Below, one piece after another: positions 1-11,900 of a stretch of DNA of 64,000 nt (its first letter is position 1; each line of letters begins with the position of its first letter). A program made the translations under genes and the position numbers. This DNA is from Lycocorax pyrrhopterus obiensis (lineage: Eukaryota > Chordata > Aves > Passeriformes > Paradisaeidae), in NCBI GenBank assembly GCA_014706295.1, contig JACSVZ010000007.1:8176808-8240807 (forward strand), in the 5' to 3' direction. A model generated the notes under the pieces. That model was not told the DNA's origin. It worked only from the letters and a program-made list of their open reading frames with translations, and ran no database searches.

Positions 1-66
1 AAGGGTGGGTCTGGAATTCTGGAGGCAGAGGAGCCGGGAAGGGCTTCTGGGGGACAAGAGGCAAAC

Positions 67-1232
67 CTGGTAGTCGTCCACTACGCTGAAGGTGTACTCA
101 TGGCGTGCGATCAGGTGGTGGCAGTTCTTGCACAGGTCTGTGGAGCAGGCGACAGTGGGGTGAGGGGACATGGACACTGTCTCTGGGGTATCCTCCCACT
201 CCCTATCTCTTGGGACAAGCCCCAATCCTCTGTGCTGCCCTCACCCCCAGGGCATAGACGTCCCAGTCTCCAAAGCATAAAGCCCCCAAAATTCCCCTCC
301 CAGCAATACACCTCCTTTAATGCCCATCGGCGGCTCCCTGACACTTCCTCTAAAACTTGAGACCCCCTTCCTGGGCATCCACCATTCCCATCCTCAGGAA
401 CCCCCCAAATATTGGGACCCCAAATATTCCCTACTCAAACTAATCCCCCCTTAGGCCTCCCCCTCCTCTGACCTCTGAGCCCTCCCCATCACACCCCAGC
501 CCTCGAGAGCCCCCACGCCCCAGGACTCCCTCCCAGCTCTCAAGACACCCCAGAATCCAAATGTTACCCCCAGGCCTCAGCCTTCAAGGCCTCCACCCGT
601 GCCCCCCAGCCTTCAAGACCCCCAGATCCCAAAGGTCCCCTCCAGCCCTCTCTAACTCTCAAGATCACCCAAGCTCCAGACTCCAAAGGTCCTCCAATGC
701 CCTCAGCATCCCTCAAGACCTTCAAGACCCAAGGTCTCCCCCAGCACTCAACACTCCCGGACCCCTCATCCCTCCCAGCCTTCAATCCCCCGCCCAACCT
801 TCACCGATCCCTGAGCCCCAGGCCCCAAATGTCCCCCTCAGCCCTCAAAGAGCCCCAGACCCCAAAGGTCCCCTCAGGCCCCTCAACCCTCAAGAACCCC
901 AAGACCCAGCCCCCAAAGGCTCCCCCACCCCCTCAAGCCTCCCCGGGCCCTCACCCCCCCGGTGCCCCCAACCGCACGGTCATAGGTGACGATCTCCTCC
1001 CCGCCGTGCAAGCCCGCGGCCCGGTTGCCGACCAGCACGAAGTCCCGGCGGCCGCACTGCGCGCACCCCACGAAGTTCAGGAGGAAAGATCCACCCTCCA
1101 GGCAGGTGGTGCCCTAGGGCGGGAGCACAGGCTGGGACCGGGGCCGGGGCCGGTGCCGGTGCCGGTGCCGGAGCCCCCCGCGCCCCCCCTCACCCGCTCC
1201 GGGTACTCGGTGCCCACACAGCCGCCGCACAT
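67..1232 (-). CDS. CHURC1: Churchill domain-containing protein 1 (partial, first three coding exons)
   Basis: Coding exons on the minus strand are 1232-1194, 1113-978 and 137-67; the last part of the gene lies beyond position 1. The start gives MCGGC, then a CAQCGRRDF stretch in exon 2 and [16 protein letters not shown] in exon 3, matching the conserved Cys/His pattern of Churchill proteins. Family members are about 112 residues; 82 codons are visible here. Splice phases agree (39, 136 and 71 nt; donors GTGAGG, GTGCGG and GTTTGC). Churchill is a small zinc-binding protein first described as an FGF-responsive regulator in the chick embryo. The gene is divergent from SPTB, as in human 14q23. 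The exon 2 acceptor is CCTAG, slightly unusual but in phase. Confidence 0.92.
138..977. repeat. C-rich degenerate tandem repeat in CHURC1 intron 2
   Basis: Most of this intron, especially 480-960, is a pyrimidine-biased run of degenerate units built on CCCTCAAGACCCCAAA-like words with CCAGCC spacers. Open frames across it reflect the biased composition and show no protein-like signal. Confidence 0.6.
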
Positions 1233-1340
1233 CTCGCGCCACCCTCATCCGCAGATGTCGCGAGAACTGCGCCGAGGGGCGGGGCTTAGGCGTGGGGCGG
1301 GGCGTAGGGCGCCGGGTGTGGGCGGGGTCTGGCGCTGAAT
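960..1340 (-). promoter_or_regulatory. CHURC1 5' CpG-rich region
   Basis: CpG-dense sequence spans the first two coding exons and the stretch just upstream of the CHURC1 ATG (cat at 1230-1232). It includes repeated GGGGCGGGGC-like Sp1-type boxes at about 1275-1370. No TATA box is seen. This is the typical look of a housekeeping CpG-island promoter; the exact transcription start cannot be read from sequence. Confidence 0.5.
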
Positions 1341-1382
1341 GGGCGTGGCCCACTGAGAAAATGGGCGGGGCCTAATAGGCCG

Positions 1383-2065
1383 TGGGGGTGCTTGGGGCAA
1401 CCGGGAATAACTGGGGGGGCCTGGGCTAGTCGGGCACCCAGGGCTAGTGGGGGACCCCTGGAGCGACCTGGGGAGCATCCAGGGCTAGCGAGGGGCACCC
1501 AGGGCTAGCTGGGAGCTGCCTGGGATTAGCTGGGGGATATCCAGGGCTAGTGGGAGACCCTGGGAGGTACCTGGGGGGCATCCAGGGCTAGTGGGGGGCA
1601 TCCAGGGCCAACTGTGGGGTGTTGTTAATTGGCTGGGGGACACCCTGGCTTAGTGGGAAACACCTAGGGCCAGGTGCAGGGTGCCTGTGACTAGCTGGGG
1701 AGCATTCAGGGCTAGTGGGGGACACCCAGGGATGACTGTAGGGGGGCTTGGGCTAGCTGAGGGTCATCCAGGGCTAGGTGGGGCCTGCCTGGGTTAGGTG
1801 GAGGACACCACGGACTAGTGGGAGGACATCCTGGGCTGGTGGGGGTCACCCAGGGCTAATTAGGGGGTGCCTGGGACGAGCTGGAGGACACTGAGGTCTA
1901 GCTATGGGGTGCCTGGGACGAGTTGGGGAACTCACAGGGCTAGTGGACGACACCTAGGGCTAGCTGAGGGATGGCTGGGACTAGCTGGGGGGCATCCAGG
2001 GCTAATGGGGTACACCCAGGACTAGCTGGGGGGCATCCAGGGCTAGCGTGGGACACGTGGGCTCG
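1383..2065. repeat. GGGCTAG minisatellite between CHURC1 and SPTB
   Basis: Dozens of degenerate copies are built on the word CCAGGGCTAGTGGGGGACA, with units of roughly 20-45 bp and variants such as CTAGCTGGGGGGCATC. The repeat fills most of the space between the two divergent gene starts. No gene is seen in it. Confidence 0.85.
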
Positions 2066-2424
2066 CCGGGGGGGATGGCCGGGGACCCCCGCGGGTGTCG
2101 GCGGAGCGCTGCGCCTCTCCGCACCCTGCAGGTGCCGGTGCCGCCTGTGCTGCCGCCGGTACCGCCGCCGGTGCTGCTGCCAGTGATGTTGCCGATGCCG
2201 GTACTGCCGGTGTCGGTGCTGCTGGTGCTGCTGCCGGTGCCGGTGGCGCTGGCGGCCGGGGGGCGCCGCTGTGCTGCATTGCGGGGCGGGCGGCCCGTCC
2301 CCGTCCCCGTCGCTGCGCCCATCCCCGTCCCCGCCCGCCCGGTCGGCTCGGCCCGGCCCTCCCGGGGGGAGCGGGGCTATCGGGGCCGGGCAGCGCCGCC
2401 GGCTCCGGGTAGGAATGTCCCTGC

Positions 2425-2539
2425 GCGCCCAGATAATGTTATTTATATCGCGGTGCAGGGCGGCTCCGCTCTCCCCGCCCCGCTCCCGCACCGGCCCCGC
2501 CACCGCCGCCGCAGCTCGCCCGCCCGCCGCCCCGCGCAG
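2425..2539 (+). promoter_or_regulatory. SPTB: SPTB core promoter and non-coding first exon
   Basis: An AGATAA motif (2431-2436, GATA-factor type) sits directly beside a TATA-like TTATTTATA (2439-2447). About 90 bp downstream is a strong splice donor, CAG|GTGAGA, at 2539/2540. The block lies in a CpG-rich stretch (about 2080-2560). The likely partner acceptor is TCCCCCAG at 5930, whose exon carries the ATG at 5981. A GATA site at the core promoter fits erythroid expression of beta-spectrin. The start site and the 5' exon are inferred from motifs. Confidence 0.55.
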
Positions 2540-3439
2540 GTGAGACCCCGCGGCACCGGGATGCGCTGCTCCGGGGAACACGGGGGGGACCGGGGGACAG
2601 CGGGAGGCGCCGCTCCCCGGGGACACGCCGGGGGGGGCACCGGCAGACACTGCCCGCCCCGGGGATACCGGGTGGGGGGTGCGGCACCGAACACCGGGCG
2701 CGGTACCGAGGGGAGCCGGTGGGCACGGAGGAAAGTTTGCTGGGGGGTGGTGAAGAGCCCTCCGGGGAGCCTGAACCCCCTTTTCGCCCTGCAGCGGGGG
2801 GTCTACTGTTACCCCGTGTCCCTCGGGGCTGCTCTCTGGAGGGACGGGGCGGGCAAGCAGCGATGACTTTCTAGGGACACCCTGGGGACAGCTCGGGGAC
2901 AGTGTGGGGACACCCTGGGGACACTTTTCCTGGGGTGCCAACCCCTGGGAGGGCTCCCCACACCAGTCCTTGGTGCTCCCAGCACTGTTGGGACGCGGTG
3001 GAAAAGCCGAGTTCTGAGGGTCTTGGTGGGACACATCACCCAATCCACTTTGTCCCCCAGTTTTTAGCAACTGGGTAAACTGGAGTTACTGGAAAGGGTT
3101 TTTAGGGTGCCGTGCCCTTGGCCCCCCTTGTCCCGGTGCCAGGAGGATGCTCACGGGTGGGTGTTGGGCTGGGGGAATTCTTACCTTCACCCCAATAACC
3201 TAGGAGTCTCCCAGGCCTGATTTCCCAGCTTTTCCCTTTATAAATCTCCAGCTTGCAAGCCAGGGGATTGGGGTGCCCTGGAAGACAGTGGCAAGCACAG
3301 GAGACTCAGAAAACCCCGCTTGGTGCCAGCATGGCCCCCCACGGAGTATTTTATGGCTATCGTGTGGTTTTGGGGCACTGGCTGGTGATTTTGGGGTACA
3401 GGGGGGCAGCTCCTAAGAAGGGAGCAGGGCTCGGCTGGC

Positions 3440-3470
3440 ACCATGTGCAGGGGAGGCCTATTTATAGCCA
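3440..3470 (+). promoter_or_regulatory. Possible muscle enhancer elements in SPTB intron 1
   Basis: CTATTTATAG at 3458-3467 is a full match to the MEF2 consensus. An E-box, CATGTG, lies about 12 bp upstream. SPTB has a known muscle form, so the pairing is plausible. Single motif matches are common by chance, and no conservation could be checked. Confidence 0.3.
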
Positions 3471-4405
3471 AAAATGTCTGTAGAGTGTCAGCACGTGTGC
3501 GTGTCACCGGCTTGGGTGACATGGGACAGTCCTGGCATGGCCGGCATGTGGCCCTGGGGAAGCCCAAATTCTCCTGGCGGGTGGGAGTGTGGCCGGGGAG
3601 CCCTGGCCAGAGCAGGGCACCGCAGCCGGAGGAGCCGTGCCGTGCCGTGCCTTTCCATGCCCAACCGCCCCGTGCTGTGCCATGCGGCCGTGCCGAGAGG
3701 GACCATCTGCTCCCGGCCCTGGCCCTGCGCCTGGCAGGCAGGAGACTATTGGGGGGCTGGGGGGATGCCCCCCAGCTCCCGCCCCTTCCCAACTGGAGCA
3801 TGGCTGCTTATGGACATGGGGGAGATGCCAAATCCAAGTGTTTTGGTGAAGTGGAGAAATAGGGACATGCCAGGCTCTGGGTGGCGGTCATGGGGCAGAA
3901 TTTTGGGGTGTTTTGGGGGATTCTGATGAGTTTCTGTGCACTGGAAATGGGCTTTCCGGCAGCATGCTGTGGCTGTGAGGGATGAGCCAGGGAATGGATT
4001 TGAGGGTGCCATGGGTGCCAGGTGCCAACCACTGCCCTGGCTGCCCTTGGGGTGTGGGGGGACATCCCCCATGTCCAGCGGGGGGACCGTGGTGGTGGCA
4101 TGGTGCCAGCCCCTCACCGGGAAGTGCTGATTCACCATGCCGAGCCGCTGGCCGGGGAAGGCGATGCTGCCCGGGCCACGGCCGCAGGATGCTGGTGGCG
4201 AGGCCGGCACGCTGGCATTCCCAGCTTTCTGCACGCTGAGCGGGAGGAATGACAATTCCCGGGTGGCGGGTGCTGGTGGCAGCGCGGCTGTGCCAGGGAG
4301 GGATGCTCGGAAGGCGCCAGTGCGGTGGAGGGAGATTTAAAGGGTGGGTGAGCGCCCGCGCTCAGAATGCTCCCATGGGCCTGCTGTGGCTCCCTTCGGC
4401 GTCAT

Positions 4406-4440
4406 CTCCTCCTCCTCCTCCTCCTCCTCCTCCTCCTCCT
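4406..4440 (+). repeat. (TCC)n microsatellite
   Basis: About twelve uninterrupted TCC units in SPTB intron 1, followed by further CTCC-rich sequence. Confidence 0.95.
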
Positions 4441-4689
4441 GCTCTTTCTCCTCCTTGGATGCTCGCGGCCATGGCCCCACTGCTGTGTCGTCAGGGACAG
4501 TCATAACTGAGGTGTCCTGCAGAGACCTGACACAACTTAGCACACCCATCCTGCTGGCAGTCCCTGAAGTTTTGGGGGCAAAATCTCCAAATTTGGCCTC
4601 CCACAGGGCTTTCCTGCCAGGGGGAGCGGGGTGCTCTGGCAGAGGCACGGAGTCATGGCATGAGGGGCTGCAGGCCCGGCTCCAGCACC

Positions 4690-5110
4690 CTCCTGCCTGC
4701 TCCGGTACACACCTGCACGGCCCTACACCCACTCTTTTTCCTGCTGCATGTGTCCCATGCATGCTCCGGTGTGTTCCTGCATGTCCTTGGTCATATGTGC
4801 ACACTCTGGCATATTCCTGCATGTCCTTGCTCAGGCATACACACTCTGGCACACTTCTACTTGTCCTTGTTCACCTGTGCACGCTCTGGCATGTCCCTGT
4901 GTGTCCTTGCTCACAGGTGCACACTCTGGCACACTTCTGTAGGTCCTCGTTCAAATGTGGGTGCTGTGACAAGTCCCTGCATGTCCTGGCTCACAGGTAC
5001 ACACTCTGCCACCCTTTTGCATGCCCTTCCTCACACTTGCACACTCTGGCGTGCTCCCTCATGTCCTTGCTGCACTGTCCACACTCCTGCACGCTCCTCC
5101 ACATCCTTGC
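4690..5110 (+). repeat. CACACTCTGGCA minisatellite in SPTB intron 1
   Basis: Degenerate units of about 30 bp, often paired into about 60 bp, are built on TGCACACTCTGGCA followed by a TTCCTGCATGTCCTTG-like half. About a dozen copies are seen. The plus-strand open frames are a by-product of the repeat. Confidence 0.85.
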
Positions 5111-5930
5111 ATGCTCCCAGTGCCACCAGGTCCGAGCCAAGGCTCTGCCTGCGCCGCCCCGATTAGGGTGTGGAGCTGGGGTGTGGCACAGCCTGGGCTG
5201 CCCCGATAACCCTGCCAGGGGATAACCCCCCATCCCTGGGGGATGCCCGGCGGGTCCGAGGGGGACCTGGGGGCCCATAGGCTGTCACAGCTCATGGGGA
5301 CAGCAGGGATTTGGGGCACACGGGGTTCCCCCTGGCACCCACAGCTGAGGGCTCTGTGCAGCTCTGGGTTGCAGTAGGGGTTCTGGACATGCTGCTGGCT
5401 GTGGGGAGCCCCAACCCATCTCCTCGCACCCCTCAGGGGCCCCAGCAGCCACCGACAGCTGCTTGGAGGCATTTTTAGATACCAGCCATGTCCTATCTGT
5501 GTCTCAAATGTCCCCAGGGGTGGGTGGCCCCCCCCCCCTGCCGGCAGCTGTCACCCACTTTCTGCCACTGGTGCTGCTGAAGCCCCTGAGCGGCGCAGGG
5601 GTCGGGTTGGGGGTGAGCAGCAGCCCCTTCCCTGGGGGCATCCAAGGATTGGGGGGGACACCCCTGGGGACCTGGGCTGGGGTTTCAGCTGAGCAGAGAG
5701 ACCTGGGTGGGGGCGCAGCACCGTAAATAGCCACTGGCACAGCTCGGCACGGCTCAGCATGGGGGTCCTGGAGCGGGCAGCTGCCAGGTGCCCCCCCAAC
5801 ACCTGGGTGGGGCGAGGCTAAATCCCTCTGAGCAGCTTATCCCGCAGCTCTGAGCCGCAAATCCCCACGTGCCGCAGGGCCGGTGAGCCGCTGTGGCCGC
5901 ACCAATGCTCACTGTCCCGCTGTCCCCCAG

Positions 5931-8900
5931 GGGCTTCTCGCCAGTAGCCAACGGCCACTGGGCCGGGGCACACCGGGACCATGACCTCGGCCAACGACTA
6001 CGAGCAGCTGGAGCTGCAGCAGCAGTACAGCCGCATCAATGTCCGCTGGGATGCGTCCGACGATGAGCTGGACAATGACAACAGCTCCGCACGGCTCTTC
6101 GAGCGCTCCCGCATCAAAGCCCTGGCAGGTGGGTGGCAGGTCCCCTTGGTCCCACCTGGGTTGTCCCCGCTGTCAGTGACCCCGTGCCCGCTGTCCCTGC
6201 AGACGAGCGGGAGGCCGTGCAGAAGAAAACCTTCACCAAGTGGGTGAACTCGCACCTGGCTCGTGTCACCTGCCGCATCTCAGACCTCTACATGGACCTC
6301 CGGGACGGGCGGGTGCTCATCAAGCTGCTGGAAGTGCTGTCAGGAGAGCTTTTGGTAGGAATCCCATCCAGCTGGAGACTCTGGGACCCCTGGCCTGCCA
6401 CGCCGTGCCACACCATCTCTCTTGGTGTTGGCCAAGGGTTTGGGGTGGCAGCATGGGCATGGGGGTGTCCCTGGGCAGGGCTTGGGGTACCTGGTGTGGA
6501 GGGGAGGGTGCTGAACGCTATTGTGCCCCAGCCCAAGCCCACCAAGGGCCGGATGCGGATCCACTGCCTGGAGAACGTGGACAAGGCGCTGCAGTTCCTG
6601 AAGGAGCAGCGGGTGCACCTGGAGAACATGGGCTCCCACGATATAGTGGACGGCAACCACCGCCTTGTCCTCGGCCTCATCTGGACCATCATCCTCCGCT
6701 TCCAGGTGAGGACAGGTGGTTTGGGGCATCCCTTCACTCCACACCTCATTCCCAAGTGGGAGCCATCCTCCATGGAACTGCTTTTCTAATCCTAGAATGT
6801 CCTTTTGCCCCCAGATCCAGGACATCATCGTGGAGATAGAGGAGGGCCGGGAGACACGCTCTGCCAGAGATGCTCTGCTGCTCTGGTGCCAGATGAAGAC
6901 AGCAGGGTAAGTGGTGGGACCCCCACGCCACCGCATCAGGGTCCAGGAGGATCCCGAGGGTGACAGTGACACCCTGTCCCCATCACAGGTACCCCCATGT
7001 GAATGTCACCAACTTCACCTCGAGCTGGAAGGACGGGCTGGCCTTCAATGCCCTCATCCACAAGCACAGGTAGGTGGCATGGCAGTGGGCCCCAGGGTGG
7101 CAGTGGCACTGAGAGATGTCCCACAGGTGTGTCACCACTGTCCCATGCCCTCTGTCCCCAGGCCTGAGCTGGTTGACTTCCAAAACCTGACCAAATCCAA
7201 CGCCCGGCACAACCTGGAGCATGCGTTCAGCGTGGCAGAGAGGCACCTGGGCATCACCCCTCTCCTCGACCCTGAAGGTGAGGTAGTTGCTGCCAATCCT
7301 CTGCCTCAGTTTCCCCTGGGACATTTCTGGGCTCCATGGAGCACAGAGAGGTTCCCAATACACGGAAGGAGGGCATGGGTGGGTACAGGAGGGACCTCAT
7401 GAAGCCATGGTGGCCTGTGGGGTGGGTTGAGGTTGGGTCAGGAGTGACACCTTTCGCTCACACTGGGCAGATGTGTTCACGGAGAACCCTGATGAGAAGT
7501 CCATCATCACCTACGTCGTGGCCTTCTACCACTACTTTTCCAAGATGAAGGTGCTGGAGGTGGAGGGAAGGCGCCTGGGCAAGGTAGGGAATGGCGTTGA
7601 GGCGGTCAGGGGTGTTCTCTTGGGGTGCCGGCCTCTTACGCTCACCCCTGGTCCTGCTGCAGGTCATCGAGCATGCCAAGGAGACGGAGCGGATGATTGA
7701 GGGCTATGGGGGGCTGGCATCCGACCTGCTCACCTGGATTGAGCAGACCATTGCCTCCCTCAACAGCCGCAGCTTCGCCAACTCGCTGGCCGGGGTGCAG
7801 CACCAGCTGCAAGCCTTCAGCACATACCGCACCGTGGAGAAGCCCCCCAAGTAAGAGCCCCCTGCTCCCCGTGCCTGCCTGGTGGTGTGGGGCACCCAAG
7901 GGTGGCCAACACTGAGCTCTCTCTGGCGCAGGTTTCAAGAGAAGGGCAACCTGGAGGTGCTGCTCTTCACCATCCAGTCGCGGATGAGAGCCAACAACCA
8001 GCGCGTCTACACCCCGCATGAGGGCCGCCTGGTCTCCGACATCAACCGGGTATGGGCTCCATCTCCTGCAGTAGTTGGGGGCTGTCTCCTGCACTGAAGT
8101 CAGGTCCATCTCCTGGGGGAAATTGAATTCCTCTCCTGAGGCAGACTGGGTCCATCCCAGAGCAGTTCAGGTCCTTGGGCAGGCTGAGATGGGTCCTGGG
8201 GCAGGTTGAGTCCATCTCCTGAGGCAGTTCAGGTCCATCCCAGGACACACTGAATCCATCCTGGGGCAGGACTGATCCATCTCATAGCAGGTTGTCTTCC
8301 TCCACCTGGGAGTCATGCTGGGGTTCACCAGCACAACAAGACATGGGTGGTGGGGGGACGTGGGATACAGGTGCCACCTGTCCAGTGCCGCCTTCCCCCA
8401 GGCCTGGGAGCAGCTGGAGAAAGCGGAGCATGAGCGGGAGCTGGCGCTGCGCAACGAGCTGATCCGTCAGGAGAAGCTGGAGCAGCTGGCGCGGCGCTTC
8501 GACCGCAAAGCAGCCATGCGGGAGGCCTGGCTGAGTGAGAACCAGCGCCTGGTGGCCCAGGTGAGGACGGGGACCCCCACCCCGGGGACCCCCACCCTGG
8601 GGAGCTTCACCAGAGCCTCACTACGGGCTTTGTGCTGGGGCAGGACAACTTCGGGCAGGACCTGGCAGCAGTGGAGGCAGCCAAGAAGAAGCACGAGGCC
8701 ATCGAGACGGACACGGCTGCCTACAGGGAGCGGGTGCAGGCCATCGAGGCGGTGGCCAAGGAACTGGAGCTGGAGGGCTACCACGACATCCAGCGCATCA
8801 ACGGGCGCAAGGACAACATCCTGCGGCTCTGGGAGCACCTCCTGGAGCTGCTGGCTGCCCGACGCCAGCGCCTGGAGATGAACCTCACCCTGCAGCACCT

Positions 8901-11900
8901 CTTCCAGGAGATGCTCCATTGCATTGACTGGATGGATGAGGTCAAGGTGAGCTGTGGGCATTGGGTATCACATGGGTGAGGTGTCTTTGTCCCGCCAGGT
9001 GTTGGTGGGAGTTCCCTGGGGAGGGAGATGAGATGTTGGGGTGCTGGTGCTGAGTTTTGGGTGTCAGTGGGTAATGGCTGAGGGTCTCCTGCAGGTGAAG
9101 CTGGCATCTCCCGAATCCGGGAAGCACCTTCTGGAAGCAGAGGAGCTGCTGCAGACCCACCGTCTGCTGGAGGCCGACATGGCCGTACAGGCAGAGAAGA
9201 CCCGGGCCATCAGCGCTGCTGCCCTCCGCTTCGCCGACGCTGACGGTAGGTGTGCCGGGACACCCCAGCATCCCTGGTGTGGCCAAGGGAAAGAAGGACA
9301 CTGTATTGATGACCACTCACCCTGCTCCCTGCCCAGGCTATCGTCCCTGCGACCCCAAAGTCATTCGGGACCGCGTGAGCCACCTGGAGATGTGCCGGCG
9401 GGAGCTGCAGGTACTGGCAGCGCGGAGGAGAGCCTTGCTGGAGCAATCCCGCTCCCTCTGGACCTGCCTGTGGGAGCTGGACGAGGCGGAGAGCTGGATC
9501 AAGGAGCAGGAGCAGCTCTACTCCTCCCTGGACTTCGGGAAGGACCTACCGGGCGTGCTGCTGCTCCAGCGCCGGCACGCCGCCTTCGAGGCCGAGCTGC
9601 GGAGCCGGGGCGGGCGGCTGGAGCAGGCGCTGGCGGTGGGCGAGGGGCTGGCGGCCGCGGGCCGAGCGGCCGAGCGGCTGCGGGAGCGGGGGGCGGCCGT
9701 GCGGGCGCTGTGGGCACAGCTGGAGGAGCTGGCGGCGTTCCGACGGCGCGGCTTGCGGGAAGCCGAGGGCTTCTTCCAGTTCCAGGCGGAGGTGGAGGAG
9801 CTGGCGGAGGGGCTGCAGGATGCCCGCCGGCGGGCGGCCGCCGAGGAGCTGGGCCAGGATGAATCCCGCACCCTCGTCCTGCTGCGGCAGCACCAGGAGC
9901 TGCTGGACGAGCTGGCGGCCGCCCGGGAGCAGCTGGACAGGCTGGCGCAGCAGGCCGAGGGCTTCCCGCCGGAGCTGCGCGCCGGCCCCGAGGCGCAGAG
10001 CCGGCTGGCGGCCCTGCGGGAGCTGCACGCCGAGGCGGCCGCGCTGGCCGAGCGCCGCGGCCGCCAGCTGCAGGACGCCCTGAACCTCTACACCGTTTTT
10101 GGGGAGAGCGACGCCTGCCATCTCTGGATGGGCTCCAAGGAGACTTGGCTGGGAGAGCTGGAGGTGCCGGAGGCGCTGGAGGACCTGGACGTGACGCAGC
10201 GCAGGTAGGAAGGAGCCCCCGCCGTGGCAGTGCTGCCGTGCCCTGTCCTGAGTTGCTGCTCGTTCTAAGCCTGGATGTTCCCGCAGGTTGGACGGGCTGG
10301 AGCAAGACATGGCCACCGTGGCTTCCCAGATTGCCGCAGTCAACCAGGCAGCCGACAGGCTCCTGGCCAGCGGGCACCCCCGGAGCCCCCAGGTCCGGCA
10401 GTGCCGGGAGCAGCTCAACGAGAGGTACGGTGCGGGTGCCGGGTGATGCCAGGGCGAGCGGGGGACGCGGTGACGGTGCATTCCCCGCCATCCTCCGCCT
10501 CTGTCCTGCAGGTGGGGTCGGTTCCGGGAGCTGGTGTCGGAGCGCCGGCGGGCAGTGGGCTCGGCACTGCGCCTCCTCAACTACAACCTGGAGTCCGAGG
10601 AGACCCAGAAATGGCTGCGAAGCAAAGCCCGGGCAGTGGAGGCCACGGCCGAGCTGGGCCGCGACCTGGCCGGCGTCCTGGCCACCCAGCGCAAGCTCTA
10701 CGGCATCGAGCGGGAGCTGGCGGTGGCCCAGGACCGCCTGGCTGCCCTGCGCTCCCAAGCTGAGCGCCTGGCCGAGGAGCAGCCCGAGGTGGCTGCGGAA
10801 GTGGCCCAGAAGCTGGCGGCGGCCACGTCTGCCTGGGACGAGCTGCAGGCAGCCCTGGCAGAGCGAGCAGCGTCCCTGGGGGAAGCTGGGCAGCTCCGGA
10901 GTTTCCTGCAGGACCTGGATGACTTCCAGGCGTGGCTCTTCGGCGCTCAGAAAGCTGTGGCGGCCGTCGATGAGGTGCCGGCATCACTGGGGGAGGCAGA
11001 GGAGATGCTGCAGCGGCATGAAGCTGCCCGGCGCGACGCTGAGGAGCATGCGGGAGCCTTCACTGCCTTGGCGGAGGCGGGGGAGCGGGTGCTGGGGGGC
11101 CAGACAGACCCCGAGTACGAGGGGCTGCGGCAGCGCCTGGGCGGCGTGAAGGACGGCTGGGCTGCCCTGGGCAAGATGGCAGAGGCTCGGAAGCGTTTCC
11201 TCACCCAGTGCCGCGACTTCCAGGAGTTCCTTCGCGACACCAAGCAGGCGGAGATCCTCCTCACCAAGCAGGTGGGTGCTCAAGTGATGTCCTTTGGGTC
11301 TCTTGGCTCACGGGCACCCCAAAAAATGGGTGATTGTGCGCTGATCCCTTGCTGTGTCCCTCAGGAGTACACGCTGTCCCACCTGGAGCTGCCCTCCACA
11401 CTGGAGGGCTCGGCTGCTGCCCTGCACCGCTTCCAGAACTTCTGTGCTGGTGTGGAGAGCAATGCCAAGAAGGTCCCGGAGGTGGTAGCTGGTGGCACCA
11501 AGCTGGTGGTTAAGGAGAACATTTTTGCCGAGAAGATCTCTGAGAAGTGCCAAACTCTTCAGGAGCGGTGAGTCCTGTCGCTAGTGAGCAGAGACTGAGG
11601 AATAAAGCGACATGGACAGTTTAGTACGAGAAGAAACCGACCGTTTATTAATTTACAAATTCGCTTATATACCTTAGCACACTGGACACTGACATAAGGT
11701 TATTGGTTCACTGACCAACCACCCCCCAGAGGGATTGGCTGAACCCAACAACACTTACTTCAGATATTTTCTCTTCGGTATCATAACAATACCATAGTTT
11801 ACAAAATCTCCCAACTGTTTTCCCATAGCGTCCGTGAGAAAGCAAAGCTTTCACACAGACACTGTCAGAAAACTGAGAAATCTCTCTGCAGCCAGGCTTT

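Noticed and set aside
1940..3070. 376-codon minus-strand open frame upstream of SPTB
   Set aside because: It covers a minisatellite and the CpG block. The product is a low-complexity Arg/Pro/His string.
4344..5225. 293-codon plus-strand open frame starting with a serine run
   Set aside because: The serine run is the TCC microsatellite and the rest is the CACACTCTGGCA minisatellite.
9499..10758. 419-codon minus-strand open frame
   Set aside because: Antisense to a very GC-rich SPTB exon. The proline and arginine excess is the mirror of Ala/Glu codons in the real gene.
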